Shown piece after piece: positions 7,087 through 15,466 of a stretch of DNA of 64,000 bases. The position numbers were made by a program, and so were the translations under genes. The notes under the pieces are model-generated. The model saw only the letters and a program-made list of their open reading frames with translations. It was not told the DNA's origin and searched no databases. This DNA comes from CAWINX01 sp963837585 (GTDB lineage: Bacteria; Actinomycetota; Thermoleophilia; Solirubrobacterales; 70-9). Each line of letters opens with the position of its first letter. The stretch's first letter is position 1. Where the stretch lies: contig CAWINX010000004.1 in NCBI GenBank assembly GCA_963837585.1, positions 496,001 through 560,000 of the forward strand, written 5' to 3'.

Positions 7087-8139
7087 TTGAGAAACCCCAG
7101 AGACTTCTTCCAGCCGCAGGCGATCGGCGCCCCCGAGCCGCTGCGCGAGATCCCGGTGAAGCCGTCCCGGATGATCCACTTCCTCGATTTCTCCAACGAG
7201 AAGATGGTCGCCAAGGCGGCCGACATCGCCAAGAAGACCGACATCCTGCTCGGCAACCTCGAGGACGCGATCCCGGTCGACCGCAAGGAGGCCGCCCGTC
7301 AGGGCCTGATCAAGGCCGCCAAGGAATCCGACTTCGGCCAGACGGCGCTCTGGACCCGAGTCAACTCGCTGGAGAGCCCCTGGGTGCTCGACGACCTGAC
7401 CACGCTGGTCACCGAGATCGGCGACAAGCTGGAGGTCGTGATGGTGCCCAAGGTCGAGGGCGCCTGGGACATCCATTACGTCGACCGCCTGCTCGCCCAG
7501 CTCGAGGCGAAGGCCGGGCTCGACCGCCCGATCCTGATCCACGCGATCCTCGAGACCGCGCAGGGCGTCGTCAACCTCGAGGAGATCGCCGCCGCCAGCC
7601 CCCGCATGCAGGGAATGAGCTTCGGGCCCGCCGACCTCGCCGCCTCACGCCGGATGAAGACCACCCGAGTGGGCGGCGGCCATCCCGGCTACCGGGTGAT
7701 GGAGGACCCCGACGATCCCGAGAACCCCGAGGCCGACCGGGTCAGCGCCCAGCAGGACCTCTGGCACTACTCGATCGCCCGCATGGTCGACGCCTGTGCC
7801 TCGACAGGCATCCTGCCCTTCTACGGCCCCTTCGGCGACATCAAGGACACGGCGGGCTGCGAGACCCAGTTCCGCGCCGCCTTCCTGATGGGCTGCGTCG
7901 GCGCCTGGTCGCTGCACCCGGTCCAGATCGACATCGCCAAGAAGGTCTTCAGCCCGCCGCCCGACGAGGTCAAGTTCGCCAAGAAAGTCCTCGAGGCGAT
8001 CCCCGACGGGCGCGGCGTTCACATGATCGACGGCAAGATGCAGGACGACGCGACCTGGAAGCAGTGCAAGGTGATGGTCGAGCTGGCCGAGATGCTGGCC
8101 GACAAGGATCCTGAGTTGGCCGAGGCTTACGGGCTGTAG
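7087..8139 (+). CDS. mcl: Malyl-CoA / beta-methylmalyl-CoA lyase, Chloroflexus type
   Basis: A 350-residue HpcH/HpaI-CitE family protein. The TTG start follows an AGGAG ribosome site with 4-5 bases spacing. Motifs include GNLEDAIP (metal-binding acidic segment), VMVPKVEGAWDIH, HAILETAQGVVNLEEI, MSFGPADLAASRRMKTT and IDGKMQDDATWK near the C-terminus. From memory the protein follows the Chloroflexus aurantiacus trifunctional malyl-CoA lyase almost block by block, including the N-terminal AIGAPEPLREIPV, more closely than the Rhodobacter Mcl1 type. It would cleave beta-methylmalyl-CoA to glyoxylate and propionyl-CoA and could also condense glyoxylate with acetyl-CoA. It is divergent from the dehydrogenase operon. 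Confidence 0.88.
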   Translation: MRNPRDFFQPQAIGAPEPLREIPVKPSRMIHFLDFSNEKMVAKAADIAKKTDILLGNLEDAIPVDRKEAARQGLIKAAKESDFGQTALWTRVNSLESPWVLDDLTTLVTEIGDKLEVVMVPKVEGAWDIHYVDRLLAQLEAKAGLDRPILIHAILETAQGVVNLEEIAAASPRMQGMSFGPADLAASRRMKTTRVGGGHPGYRVMEDPDDPENPEADRVSAQQDLWHYSIARMVDACASTGILPFYGPFGDIKDTAGCETQFRAAFLMGCVGAWSLHPVQIDIAKKVFSPPPDEVKFAKKVLEAIPDGRGVHMIDGKMQDDATWKQCKVMVELAEMLADKDPELAEAYGL

Positions 8140-8156
8140 ACAGAGGTTTCCGGTGG

Positions 8157-8290
8157 GGGTCGAGGGTCCGGGGGCCGCCCTACTCTCGCCCTACGCGCTG
8201 CTCCGGGCAAAGGGACGGAGGCGCGTCAAGGGCTGAGGCCCTGCCCTCCGCAGCCTTCGGGCTCGACGGGCACCCCCGGACCCTCGACCC
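8157..8290. terminator. Long GC-rich inverted repeat in a convergent gap (probable bidirectional terminator)
   Basis: Two perfect 18-base arms, 8157-8174 and 8273-8290 (left arm GGGTCGAGGGTCCGGGGG), enclose about 98 bases. The element fills the gap between the lyase gene (plus) and the GNAT gene (minus), where both transcripts end. There is no U-tract. Similar elements lie at 28138 and 59416, also at convergent junctions. Confidence 0.5.
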
Positions 8291-8313
8291 GCCCCAAACG
8301 CACTCCCGCCCGC

Positions 8314-8814
8314 CTATGTCCGGTCGATCGACGCTTCCCCGTCGTCGAGGAAGCTTTCGTATTGGAGGGCGAAGCTCGACCGGATGGGAGTGGTCTTGCC
8401 GGTGAGGGTCATCCCGGCTCGCTCATAGAGCTTGCGAGCGGGGATGTTCTCCCGGGCGGTCCAGATGTCGACACGCCGATAGCCCATCGAGCGCGCGACG
8501 TCGAGGATGTGAAGGACCATGGGGAGACCCACGCCAGTGCGTTGCGCCTCGGGGCGCACGAACACCATCGAGATGTGCAGGAGGGATGGATCGAGTTCCC
8601 CTGCGCCATCGTCGAGCCTTCCAGGCTCGGCCAGCGCCATGCCTACGATTTCTGGTCGCAAAGCTACGAACGGCAGTGCGTCCGAGGCTGAAAGTTTCGC
8701 GCGGATGCGAGCGGTGCGCTCAGGTCCATGCGGGGCGCCGCGGGCAATATTGGCCTCGCGCCACACTCCCACCGCAGCATCAATCTCATCAGGACGCATG
8801 CTCCGCACGTTCAT
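8314..8814 (-). CDS. GNAT-family N-acetyltransferase
   Basis: A 166-residue protein starting MNVRSMRPDEIDAAVGVWRE. The GNAT core is clear: ISMVFVRPEAQRTGVGLPMVLHIL is motif A (acetyl-CoA pyrophosphate loop, R/QxxGxG/A), then YRRVDIWTARENIPARKLYERAGM is motif B. Substrate unknown. The minus-strand frame upstream runs open into the PEP carboxykinase because of a frameshift there, but a hairpin at 8829 and an independent ATG show that this is a separate gene. Confidence 0.8.
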   Translation of the reverse strand: MNVRSMRPDEIDAAVGVWREANIARGAPHGPERTARIRAKLSASDALPFVALRPEIVGMALAEPGRLDDGAGELDPSLLHISMVFVRPEAQRTGVGLPMVLHILDVARSMGYRRVDIWTARENIPARKLYERAGMTLTGKTTPIRSSFALQYESFLDDGEASIDRT

Positions 8815-8828
8815 CGGCGGATCGTACG

Positions 8829-8875
8829 TTCCGGTGTGCTTTATGTTCGCTATGCGGTCATAAAGCACACCGGAA
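8829..8875 (-). terminator. 17-bp perfect hairpin between pckG and the GNAT gene
   Basis: TTCCGGTGTGCTTTATG and CATAAAGCACACCGGAA pair perfectly around a 13-base loop. It lies 44 bases after the corrected pckG stop and 14 bases before the GNAT start. It could end pckG transcripts or regulate the GNAT message. No poly-U follows. Confidence 0.5.
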
Positions 8876-8918
8876 GGGCGGTCAGCTCTTGCTGGGCACC
8901 CCGATCCCGGCCCGACGA

Positions 8919-10731
8919 CTACCCGTCGAGGCGGGTTTCCAGGTCCTTCAGCTGCTCGTGGAGCTGGTCCGGGAGGTGCTTGCCGAAGCGGGCGAAGTGT
9001 TGGTGCATGCGCCGGTAGCTCCACCTTCCACTCCTCTGGCGTGACCCGCAGCAGCTCAGCTAGCTCCTCGTCGGAGATGTCTAGGCCCTCGGTGTTGATC
9101 GCTCCGGGTGACGGGACCAGGCCGATCGGGGTTTCGGTCGCCTCGGCGGTTCCCGCGCAGCGGCGGAAGACCCATTCGAGCACGCGGCTGTTCTCGCCGA
9201 AGCCCGGCCAGAGGAAGTTGCCCTCGGCGTCCTTGCGGAACCAGTTGACGTAGAAGATCCGCGGCAGCTGAGCGCCCTCGCGGGCCCCCATCTTCAGCCA
9301 GTGGCCGAAGTAGTCGCCCATGTGGTAGCCGCAGAAGGGCAGCATCGCGAACGGGTCGTGGCGCAGCTTGCCTACCTCGCCGGCCGCTGCGGCGGTCGTC
9401 TCCGAGGACATGATCGAGCCGAGGAAGACGCCGTGCTCCCAGCCGAAGGCCTCGCGGACCAGCGGCACCACCTTGGAACGGCGTCCGCCGAAGAGGAAGG
9501 CGTCGATCGGCACACCGGCCGGGTCCTCCCACTCCGCGGCGATCGACGGGCAGGCGGAGGCCGGCGTCGTAAAGCGGGCGTTCGGGTGGGCCGAGGGTTT
9601 CTCGGCATCCGGAGTCCAGTCGTTGCCGTGCCAGTCGACCAGGTGTGCCGGAGTCTCCTCCGTCATCCCCTCCCACCAGATGTCGCCGTCATCGGTCTTC
9701 GCGCAGTTGGTGAAGATCGAGTCCCCGGCGACCGTCTTCATCGCGTTCGGGTTGGTCTTCTCGCCGGTGCCCGGCGCGACGCCGAAGAAGCCGGCCTCCG
9801 GGTTGATCGCGTAGAGACGGCCGTCGTCGCCGAACTTCATCCAGGCGATGTCGTCGCCGATCGTCTCGACCTTCCAGCCGGGCAGGGTCGGGATCAGCAT
9901 CGCCAGGTTGGTCTTGCCGCAGGCCGAGGGGAAGGCGCCGCCGACGTACTTGACCTCCCCTTCTGGCGAAGTCAGCTTGAGGATCAGCATGTGCTCGGCA
10001 AGCCAGCCCTCGTCGCGCGCCATCGCCGAGGCGATCCGCAGCGCAAAGCACTTCTTGCCCAGCAGGGCGTTGCCGCCGTAGCCGGAGCCGTAGGACCAGA
10101 TCTCCCGGCTCTCCGGGAAGTGGACGATCCACTTGTTCTCGGCGTCGCAGGGCCAGGGAACGTCCTCCTGGCCCTCCGCGAGCGGCATCCCGACCGAGTG
10201 CAGACAGGGGACGAACTCGCCGTCGGAGCCGAGCGCGTCGAGCGCGCCCTTGCCCATCCGGGTCATGATCCGCATGCTCACCGCGACGTAGGCGGAGTCG
10301 GTGAGCTGGACGCCGACGTGGGCGATCGGGGACCCAAGCGGCCCCATCGAGAACGGAACCACGTACATCGTGCGGCCGCGCATGCAGCCCTGGAAGAGGC
10401 CGGTCAGGGTCTCGCGCATCTCGCTGGGCTCGCGCCAGTTATTGGTCGGGCCGGCGTCGGCCTCGTCCTCGGAGCAGATGAAGGTCCGGTCCTCGACCCG
10501 GGCGACGTCGCCGGGATCGGAGAGGGCCAAGTAGGAGTTGGGGCGCTTCGCGTCGGAGAGCCGCTCGAAGGTCCCGGCGTCGATCAGGGCCTGGGCGAGG
10601 GCGTCGTATTCCTCCGCTGACCCGTCGCACCAATGGATGGCGTCGGGTTCGGTCAGCTGGGCGACCTCCTCAACCCAGTCGAGGAGCTTGGCGTTGGTGG
10701 TCGGCGCGTCGGCCGTCATGGTTTCGCTCAT
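8919..10731 (-). CDS. pckG: Phosphoenolpyruvate carboxykinase (GTP), one frameshift near the 3' end
   Basis: About 604 residues, the normal length for GTP-dependent PEPCK. The P-loop region GGAFPSACGKTNLAMLIP, the metal-site segment IGDDIAWMKFGDDGRL, FGVAPGTGEKTNPNAM and the FGGRRSKVVPLV loop identify the family. The enzyme makes PEP from oxaloacetate, the entry to gluconeogenesis from C4 acids. The start MSETMTADAP was chosen over an upstream start. Near 9018 the frame shifts; the other frame continues as RRMHQHFARFGKHLPDQLHE and ends DLETRLDG at 8919, exactly the expected C-terminus. Without the correction it falsely fuses to the GNAT gene. A DUF4333 lipoprotein gene lies just upstream. Confidence 0.92.
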
Positions 10732-10741
10732 TTGCCGGACT

Positions 10742-11035
10742 CTACTTATTGGCCTTGAGGCCAACGAGGCTGACGTCCGCGTTCGAGTTGAGGATCTTCA
10801 GCGTAGCGGTCGCCTGCTTGCCCCCGGCGAAGTCGACGGTGCAGGTGAAGGTCGCTCCCGGGTCGACCTTCTGGTCGGACGGGCAGTTGACCGAGGTGAC
10901 CGGGTGATGGAGCGAGGACTCGAGGTTGCGCTGGATCGCGTCCTCGGCCTTCGTGTTGTCGATCACCGTGTCCCCGCAACCGACAACGAGGACCCCAGCA
11001 ACGACCAGTGCGGCAATCACCGCTATGCGACGCAT
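10742..11035 (-). CDS. DUF4333-type lipoprotein
   Basis: A 97-residue precursor with basic N-terminus MRRIAVIAALVVAGVLVVGC. The cysteine at residue 20 sits in a VVGC lipobox, so the mature protein would be anchored to the outer leaflet of the membrane. The mature part has two more cysteines (VNCPSDQKV and FTCTVDFAGGKQ), as expected for DUF4333 domains and probably a disulfide. Function unknown. It lies 10 bases upstream of pckG on the same strand and is divergent from the SucC-like gene. A shared promoter with pckG is likely. Confidence 0.8.
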   Translation of the reverse strand: MRRIAVIAALVVAGVLVVGCGDTVIDNTKAEDAIQRNLESSLHHPVTSVNCPSDQKVDPGATFTCTVDFAGGKQATATLKILNSNADVSLVGLKANK

Positions 11036-11101
11036 ATTCCTCCCTCGTAGAAGCTCGGAGGCGGAAGGTATCCGAACTTTGGATAGGGTTCCGCGCCGCT
11101 G

Positions 11102-12319
11102 ATGCGCTTCTACGAATTCGAAGCCCGGAAAATCGTCGAGCTGGCCGGAATCCCGGTCACCAAGTACGGGTTCTGCACGACCGCTGAGGAAGCTCGCAAG
11201 GCCGCTGAGGAGATCGGCGGGCCGGTTGTGATCAAGTCCCAGGTGCTGAGCGGGGGCCGGATGAAGGCCGGCGGCGTCAAGTTCGCCGACACGCCCGAGG
11301 AGGCGGCGGCGCACGCCGAGGACATCCTCAAGCTGGAGATCAACGGCCACATGCCGCGTGGAGTCCTGGTCGACCCCAAAGCCGAGGTCAAGCAGGAGTA
11401 CTACGCGAGCGTCGTCTGGGACGGCACCGCGAAGCAGCCGCTGATGCTGTTCAGCGACATGGGCGGCATCGACATCGAAGAGGTTGCCGAGCGCCACCCC
11501 GACCACGTCGGCCGCGGCCACCTCTCCAACCTGCTGCCGATCTCCGACTTCGAGGCCAAGCAGGCGATCGCCGCGACCGGCGTCACCGGCTCGCAGCTCA
11601 ACCGCGCGACGCCGATCCTCGCCAAGCTGGCGCGGCTCTTCCGCGACAACGACATGACTTTGGCCGAGATCAATCCGCTGGCCGAGCTGACCGACGGCAG
11701 CTTCGTCGCCCTCGACGCCCACATGGAGATGGAGAACGAGGCGGTCGGCCGCCAGAAGGCGCTGCTGCGTAAGCGCCTGGAGATCGCCGAGGACGACACC
11801 CGCGAGACCTACGAGCCCTCCGACTTCGAGCGCAATGTCGCGGCGATCGACGCCGCCGACCACCGCGGCGTCATCCAGGGCAAGGACCACGGCTTCGAGG
11901 GCAACCTCGGACTGGTGATCGGCGCCGGCGGCGGCTCGCTGACCCTCACCGACGCGGTCCGCAGCCAGGGCGGCAAGCCCGCCAACTACTCCGAGATCGG
12001 CGGCAACCCCTCCGTCGCCAAGGCCTGCGGCCTGGCCAAGGAGGTGCTGAGCAAGGACGGCGTCGAGAAGATCGCGGTGATGATGTCGATCGTCTCCAAC
12101 ACCCGGGTCGACATCGTCGCCCGCGGCGTGATCAAGGCCTGCCTGGAGCTCGACAAGGACCCGGCCGAGACGATCGCGATCTTCCGCATCCCCGGCGCCT
12201 GGGAAGACGAGGGCTTCAAGATCCTCGATCGCTACGGGGTCGAGTACTGCGACCGCTCCGTCTCGATGTGGGAGGCGGCGGGCCGCGCCGTCGCGAAGAT
12301 CCAGGGAGCCGCAGCGTGA
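11102..12319 (+). CDS. sucC: SucC-like ATP-grasp subunit of an ADP-forming CoA ligase
   Basis: A 405-residue protein with an N-terminal ATP-grasp domain (MRFYEFEARKIVELAGIPV, VVIKSQVLSGGRMKAGGV, TLAEINPLAELTDG) and a C-terminal CoA-ligase domain (GAGGGSLTLTDAVRSQGG, KPANYSEIGGNPS). It pairs with the alpha-type subunit through a GTGA overlap. The family makes succinyl-, malyl- or citryl-CoA, or runs in reverse to make ATP. The first residues diverge from canonical SucC (MNLHEYQAK...). Beside a malyl-CoA lyase, malate-CoA ligase activity is a real alternative to succinyl-CoA synthetase; sequence alone does not decide. Confidence 0.85.
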   Translation: MRFYEFEARKIVELAGIPVTKYGFCTTAEEARKAAEEIGGPVVIKSQVLSGGRMKAGGVKFADTPEEAAAHAEDILKLEINGHMPRGVLVDPKAEVKQEYYASVVWDGTAKQPLMLFSDMGGIDIEEVAERHPDHVGRGHLSNLLPISDFEAKQAIAATGVTGSQLNRATPILAKLARLFRDNDMTLAEINPLAELTDGSFVALDAHMEMENEAVGRQKALLRKRLEIAEDDTRETYEPSDFERNVAAIDAADHRGVIQGKDHGFEGNLGLVIGAGGGSLTLTDAVRSQGGKPANYSEIGGNPSVAKACGLAKEVLSKDGVEKIAVMMSIVSNTRVDIVARGVIKACLELDKDPAETIAIFRIPGAWEDEGFKILDRYGVEYCDRSVSMWEAAGRAVAKIQGAAA

Positions 12320-13233
12320 GCATCCTGCTGAGCAAAGAGACGACCTTCATCGTCCAGGGGATCACCGGCCGCGAAGCGGTCAATCTGACTCGCGAGTGCC
12401 TCGACTACGGGTCCAAGGTGGTCGGCGGCGTCACGCCCGGGCGCAAGGGCCGCGAGGTCCACGGCGTGCCGGTCTTCGACACCGTCGCCCAGGCGGTCGA
12501 GAACCACGGAGAGCCGATCGACGGCTCGGTCGTCACCGTCCCCCCCGCCTTCACCAAGGATGCGGTTCTGGAGGCGATCGAGAACGGGATCAAGCTGATC
12601 GTCATCGTCACCGAGCGGATCCCCCGCCGCGACGTCGCCCAGATGGTCGAGCTGGCGAACATGCGCGGGGCGCGGATCATCGGCCCCAACTGCCTCGGCC
12701 TGATCGTCCCGGAGGTCTGCAAGATGGGCGGGATCGGCGGCCCCGCCAAGGACGCCGCCAAGGCCTACGCCCCCGGCCCGGTCGGGGTGATGAGCCGCTC
12801 CGGCGGGATGACCACCGAGATCTCCTCCTCGCTGACCCAGGCCGGCCTCGGCGTCTCCACCGCCGTCTCGATCGGCGGCGACGCGATCATCGGCTCCACC
12901 TATGCCGAGCTGATGCCCTACTTCGAAGCCGACGAGCAGACCCAGGCGATCGTCATCTACACCGAGCCCGGCGGCCGCATGGAAGCTCAACTCTCCGAAT
13001 GGGTGAAGGAGAACGACTCCCGCCTGCCGATCGTCGCCTTCATGGCCGGCAAGTTCATGGACGACGATGAGATGAAGGGAATGAGCTTCGGCCACGCCGG
13101 GACGATCGTCGAAGGTATGGAGGACACCGCGACCGAGAAGATCGCCCGCCTCGAGGCCGCCGGCATCCGCGTCGTCGAGCGGATCGACGAGATCCCCGAC
13201 GCGGTCAAGGAGAAGCTGGGGGTCACAGCCTGA
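12316..13233 (+). CDS. sucD: SucD-like CoA-binding subunit of an ADP-forming CoA ligase
   Basis: A 305-residue protein. The GTG start overlaps the SucC stop (GTGA). It has a Rossmann CoA-binding domain (FIVQGITGREAVNL, KVVGGVTPGRKG, ARIIGPNCLGLI) and a ligase domain with the phospho-histidine at residue 260 (SFGHAGTIVEG). The SRSGGMTTE segment differs from the SRSGTLTYE of standard SucD and resembles the SRSGGM form I recall from ATP-citrate lyase and citryl-CoA synthetase relatives. That leaves the acid substrate open (succinate, malate or citrate). The stop overlaps the ferredoxin start by one base. Confidence 0.85.
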   Translation: MSILLSKETTFIVQGITGREAVNLTRECLDYGSKVVGGVTPGRKGREVHGVPVFDTVAQAVENHGEPIDGSVVTVPPAFTKDAVLEAIENGIKLIVIVTERIPRRDVAQMVELANMRGARIIGPNCLGLIVPEVCKMGGIGGPAKDAAKAYAPGPVGVMSRSGGMTTEISSSLTQAGLGVSTAVSIGGDAIIGSTYAELMPYFEADEQTQAIVIYTEPGGRMEAQLSEWVKENDSRLPIVAFMAGKFMDDDEMKGMSFGHAGTIVEGMEDTATEKIARLEAAGIRVVERIDEIPDAVKEKLGVTA

Positions 13234-13463
13234 TGGCCGAGACGCTGAGCAAGGTCTTCATCGACGTCGAGGTCGACGCCTCGGTCGCCTCCGACGCGGC
13301 GCTCGCCGCGAAGCTCGAGGAGGTCTGCCCGGTCGACATCTTCAAGGCGAGCGAGACGGGTGTCGAGGTCGTCGAGGGGAACCTCGACGAGTGCGTCCTC
13401 TGCAACCTCTGCGTCGACGCGGCACCCGACGGCGCGGTTCGCGTCGTCAAGCTCTACGAGTGA
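13233..13463 (+). CDS. Small ferredoxin-like [4Fe-4S] protein in the SucCD operon
   Basis: A 76-residue acidic protein with cysteines at 32 (VCPVDIF) and at 54, 57 and 60 (CVLCNLC). This is the arrangement of a one-cluster ferredoxin, like FixX, in which a CP cysteine from the first half completes the CxxCxxC site. The fourth cysteine of the standard CxxCxxCxxxCP is replaced (CVDAAPDG). Its TGATG junction with the SucD-like gene indicates one operon. An electron carrier tied to a CoA ligase is unusual. A 2-oxoacid:ferredoxin oxidoreductase elsewhere could be the partner; none is in the window. Confidence 0.8.
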   Translation: MAETLSKVFIDVEVDASVASDAALAAKLEEVCPVDIFKASETGVEVVEGNLDECVLCNLCVDAAPDGAVRVVKLYE

Positions 13464-13474
13464 CGTCGGTCACA

Positions 13475-13506
13475 CTTACCTGGATATAAATTTATATCGG
13501 GGTAAG
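13475..13506. promoter_or_regulatory. 32-bp palindromic operator before the TetR gene
   Basis: CTTACCTGGATATAAA faces TTTATATCGGGGTAAG. Sixteen-base arms match except at two positions and meet without a spacer. The site lies 11 bases before the TetR start and is AT-rich against a GC-rich background, as expected for a promoter-operator. It probably mediates autoregulation of the TetR-thiolase-FabG operon by fatty acyl-CoA. Confidence 0.7.
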
Positions 13507-13517
13507 TTACGCGGCAG

Positions 13518-14177
13518 ATGGCCTCCGCCGCGCCTCCCCGCACCCGCCTCGCCCGCGAGGACCGCATGGAGCAGACGCTCACGGTCGCCCGCTCGCTGTT
13601 CGCCGAGCACGGCTACGCGTCGGTGACGATGGAGATGGTCGCCGCCAAGGTCGGGGTCACCAAGCCGCTCCTCTACAACTACTTCGGCAACAAGGAACAC
13701 CTCTACATCGCCTGCATGGAGCGCGCCGGGGACGCGCTTTCGGCCACCGTCGCCGCGGCAGTGGCGACGACCGAGACCCCCGAGCAGGCGCTGCGGGCGG
13801 GCGTTCGATCCTTCTTCGCCTTCCTCGACTCCGATCGCGCCGCCTGGGCGGTGCTCTTCGACGAGACGCTGCCGCGGGGCGGCGATATCGCCGAGCGGGT
13901 CGCCGAGTACCGCGGCCGGATCCTCGAGATCGTCTCCGTCGCGATGCTCGAGCAGATCCCCCCTCGACGTCAGCGCGCCGCACAGGTCGAGGTCGAGGCG
14001 CTGTCGGAGGCGGTCCTCGGGGCGGCGGAAGCCCTGGCCCGCTGGTGGCTGCGCACCGAGGCGCTCTCCGCGCAGGAGGCAGCCGAGCTTCTGATCTCAA
14101 CGCTGGAGCCGGGCCTGCGCCTGCGCACGGCGCCGATCAACCAGTCCAAAACCAAACAGAAAGGCGATCGCAGGTGA
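13518..14177 (+). CDS. TetR-family regulator of the fatty-acid operon
   Basis: A 219-residue regulator. The N-terminal helix-turn-helix domain reads ARSLFAEHGYASVTMEMVAAKVGVTKPLLYNYFGNKEHLY, matching TetR (LYNYFGNKE is the recognition helix end); shown here for reading in two parts around VTMEMVAAKVG. The C-terminal ligand domain ends in a basic QSKTKQKGDRR tail. Its stop is inside the GTGA that starts the thiolase, so the regulator is the first gene of the lipid operon. A long palindrome just upstream supports autoregulation. The ligand is probably an acyl-CoA (inference from the regulated genes). Confidence 0.88.
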   Translation: MASAAPPRTRLAREDRMEQTLTVARSLFAEHGYASVTMEMVAAKVGVTKPLLYNYFGNKEHLYIACMERAGDALSATVAAAVATTETPEQALRAGVRSFFAFLDSDRAAWAVLFDETLPRGGDIAERVAEYRGRILEIVSVAMLEQIPPRRQRAAQVEVEALSEAVLGAAEALARWWLRTEALSAQEAAELLISTLEPGLRLRTAPINQSKTKQKGDRR

Positions 14178-15466
14178 TCGACAAGCCGAACCGCGTTGCC
14201 GTCCTCGGCGGCAACCGCATCCCCTTTGCGCGCTCCAACAGCGCCTACTCGAGGGCATCCAACCAGGACATGCTCACCGCCGCCCTGGACGGCCTGGTCG
14301 ACCGCTTCGGCCTCGAAGGCGAGCGACTCGGCGAGGTCGCCGGCGGCGCGGTGCTCAAGCATTCCCGCGATCGCGACCTTACCCGTGAGAGCGTGCTCAG
14401 CACCCGCCTCGCGCCGGAGACCCCCGCCTACGACGTGCAGCAGGCCTGCGGGACCGGGCTGGAGACGACGATCCTCGTCGCCAACAAGATCGCGCTGGGC
14501 CAGATCGACGCGGGAATCGCATGCGGCGCCGACACCACCTCCGACGCTCCGATCGCGCTCAACGAAGGGCTGCGCGAAACGCTGCTGGAGGCAAACCGGC
14601 AGAACTCGACCGTCGGCAAACTGCGCGCCCTGACCAAGGTCCGCCCCGGCCACATCGTGCCGGCGATCCCCCGCAACGAGGAGCCACGCACCGGGCTCTC
14701 GATGGGCGAGCACTGCGCGCTGATGGCCACCGACTGGGAGATCGACCGGGCCGAGCAGGACGAGCTGACCGTCGCCAGCCACCGCGCCCTGGCGGCGGCA
14801 TACGAGCGCGGCTTCTTCGACGATCTGCTCACCCCCTACCTGGGACTCGAGCGCGATCAGAACCTGCGCCCCGACTCCGACCCCGAGAAGCTGGCGAAAC
14901 TGAAGCCGGTCTTCGGCGGGCCCGAGGGAACGATGACCGCCGCCAACTCGACCCCGCTCAGCGACGGCGCATCGGCGGTCCTGCTGGCGAGCGAGCAATG
15001 GGCGGCGGAGCGCGACCTGCCGGTGCTCGCCTACCTGACCGAGGCGCAAACGGCAGCCGTGGACTACGTCCACAAGCGCGAGGGCCTGCTGATGGCGCCC
15101 GCCTACGCGGTGCCGCAGATGCTCGACCGCGCCGGCCTGGCTCTGGCGGACTTCGAGCGCTACGAAATCCACGAGGCGTTCGCCGCCCAGGTGCTCTGCA
15201 CCCTGGCGGCCTGGGAGGACCCGGCCTTCTGCGAGGAACGGCTCGGCCGCAAAGAGCCGCTCGGTGCGATCGACCGCGACAAGCTCAACCTAAACGGGGG
15301 CTCGCTCGCCGCCGGGCACCCGTTTGCGGCGACCGGCGGTCGGATCGTCGCCGGCCTCGCCAAAGCGCTCCACGCCGACGGAGGCGGCCGCGGCCTGATC
15401 AGCATCTGTGCCGCGGGCGGCCAGGGCGTCGTTGCCATCCTCGAGGGCGCCGGAGGCAAGGCATGA
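14174..15466 (+). CDS. Thiolase (acetyl-CoA acyltransferase), FadA2-like
   Basis: A 430-residue thiolase with a GTG start coupled to the TetR stop. Nucleophile region VQQACGTGLETT (cysteine near residue 92), catalytic histidine in YEIHEAFAAQ, and the C-terminal CAAGGQG cysteine are all present; LNLNGGSLAAGHPFAATG is typical. It would cleave 3-ketoacyl-CoA to acetyl-CoA or run in reverse. The gene order thiolase, two-domain FabG, MaoC hydratase, acyl-CoA dehydrogenase repeats the fadA2-fabG4-htdX-fadE5 neighbourhood of Mycobacterium tuberculosis. The following gene overlaps by ATGA. Confidence 0.9.
   Translation: MIDKPNRVAVLGGNRIPFARSNSAYSRASNQDMLTAALDGLVDRFGLEGERLGEVAGGAVLKHSRDRDLTRESVLSTRLAPETPAYDVQQACGTGLETTILVANKIALGQIDAGIACGADTTSDAPIALNEGLRETLLEANRQNSTVGKLRALTKVRPGHIVPAIPRNEEPRTGLSMGEHCALMATDWEIDRAEQDELTVASHRALAAAYERGFFDDLLTPYLGLERDQNLRPDSDPEKLAKLKPVFGGPEGTMTAANSTPLSDGASAVLLASEQWAAERDLPVLAYLTEAQTAAVDYVHKREGLLMAPAYAVPQMLDRAGLALADFERYEIHEAFAAQVLCTLAAWEDPAFCEERLGRKEPLGAIDRDKLNLNGGSLAAGHPFAATGGRIVAGLAKALHADGGGRGLISICAAGGQGVVAILEGAGGKA

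Noticed and set aside
8157..8290. Inverted repeats as insertion-sequence ends
   Set aside because: No transposase frame or target-site duplication; the spacer is under 130 bases and the location is between convergent genes.
8314..10764. Apparent 816-residue PEPCK-acetyltransferase fusion
   Set aside because: The true PEPCK C-terminus is in the other frame and stops at 8919; a hairpin and a separate ATG come before the GNAT gene. A frameshift explains the fusion.
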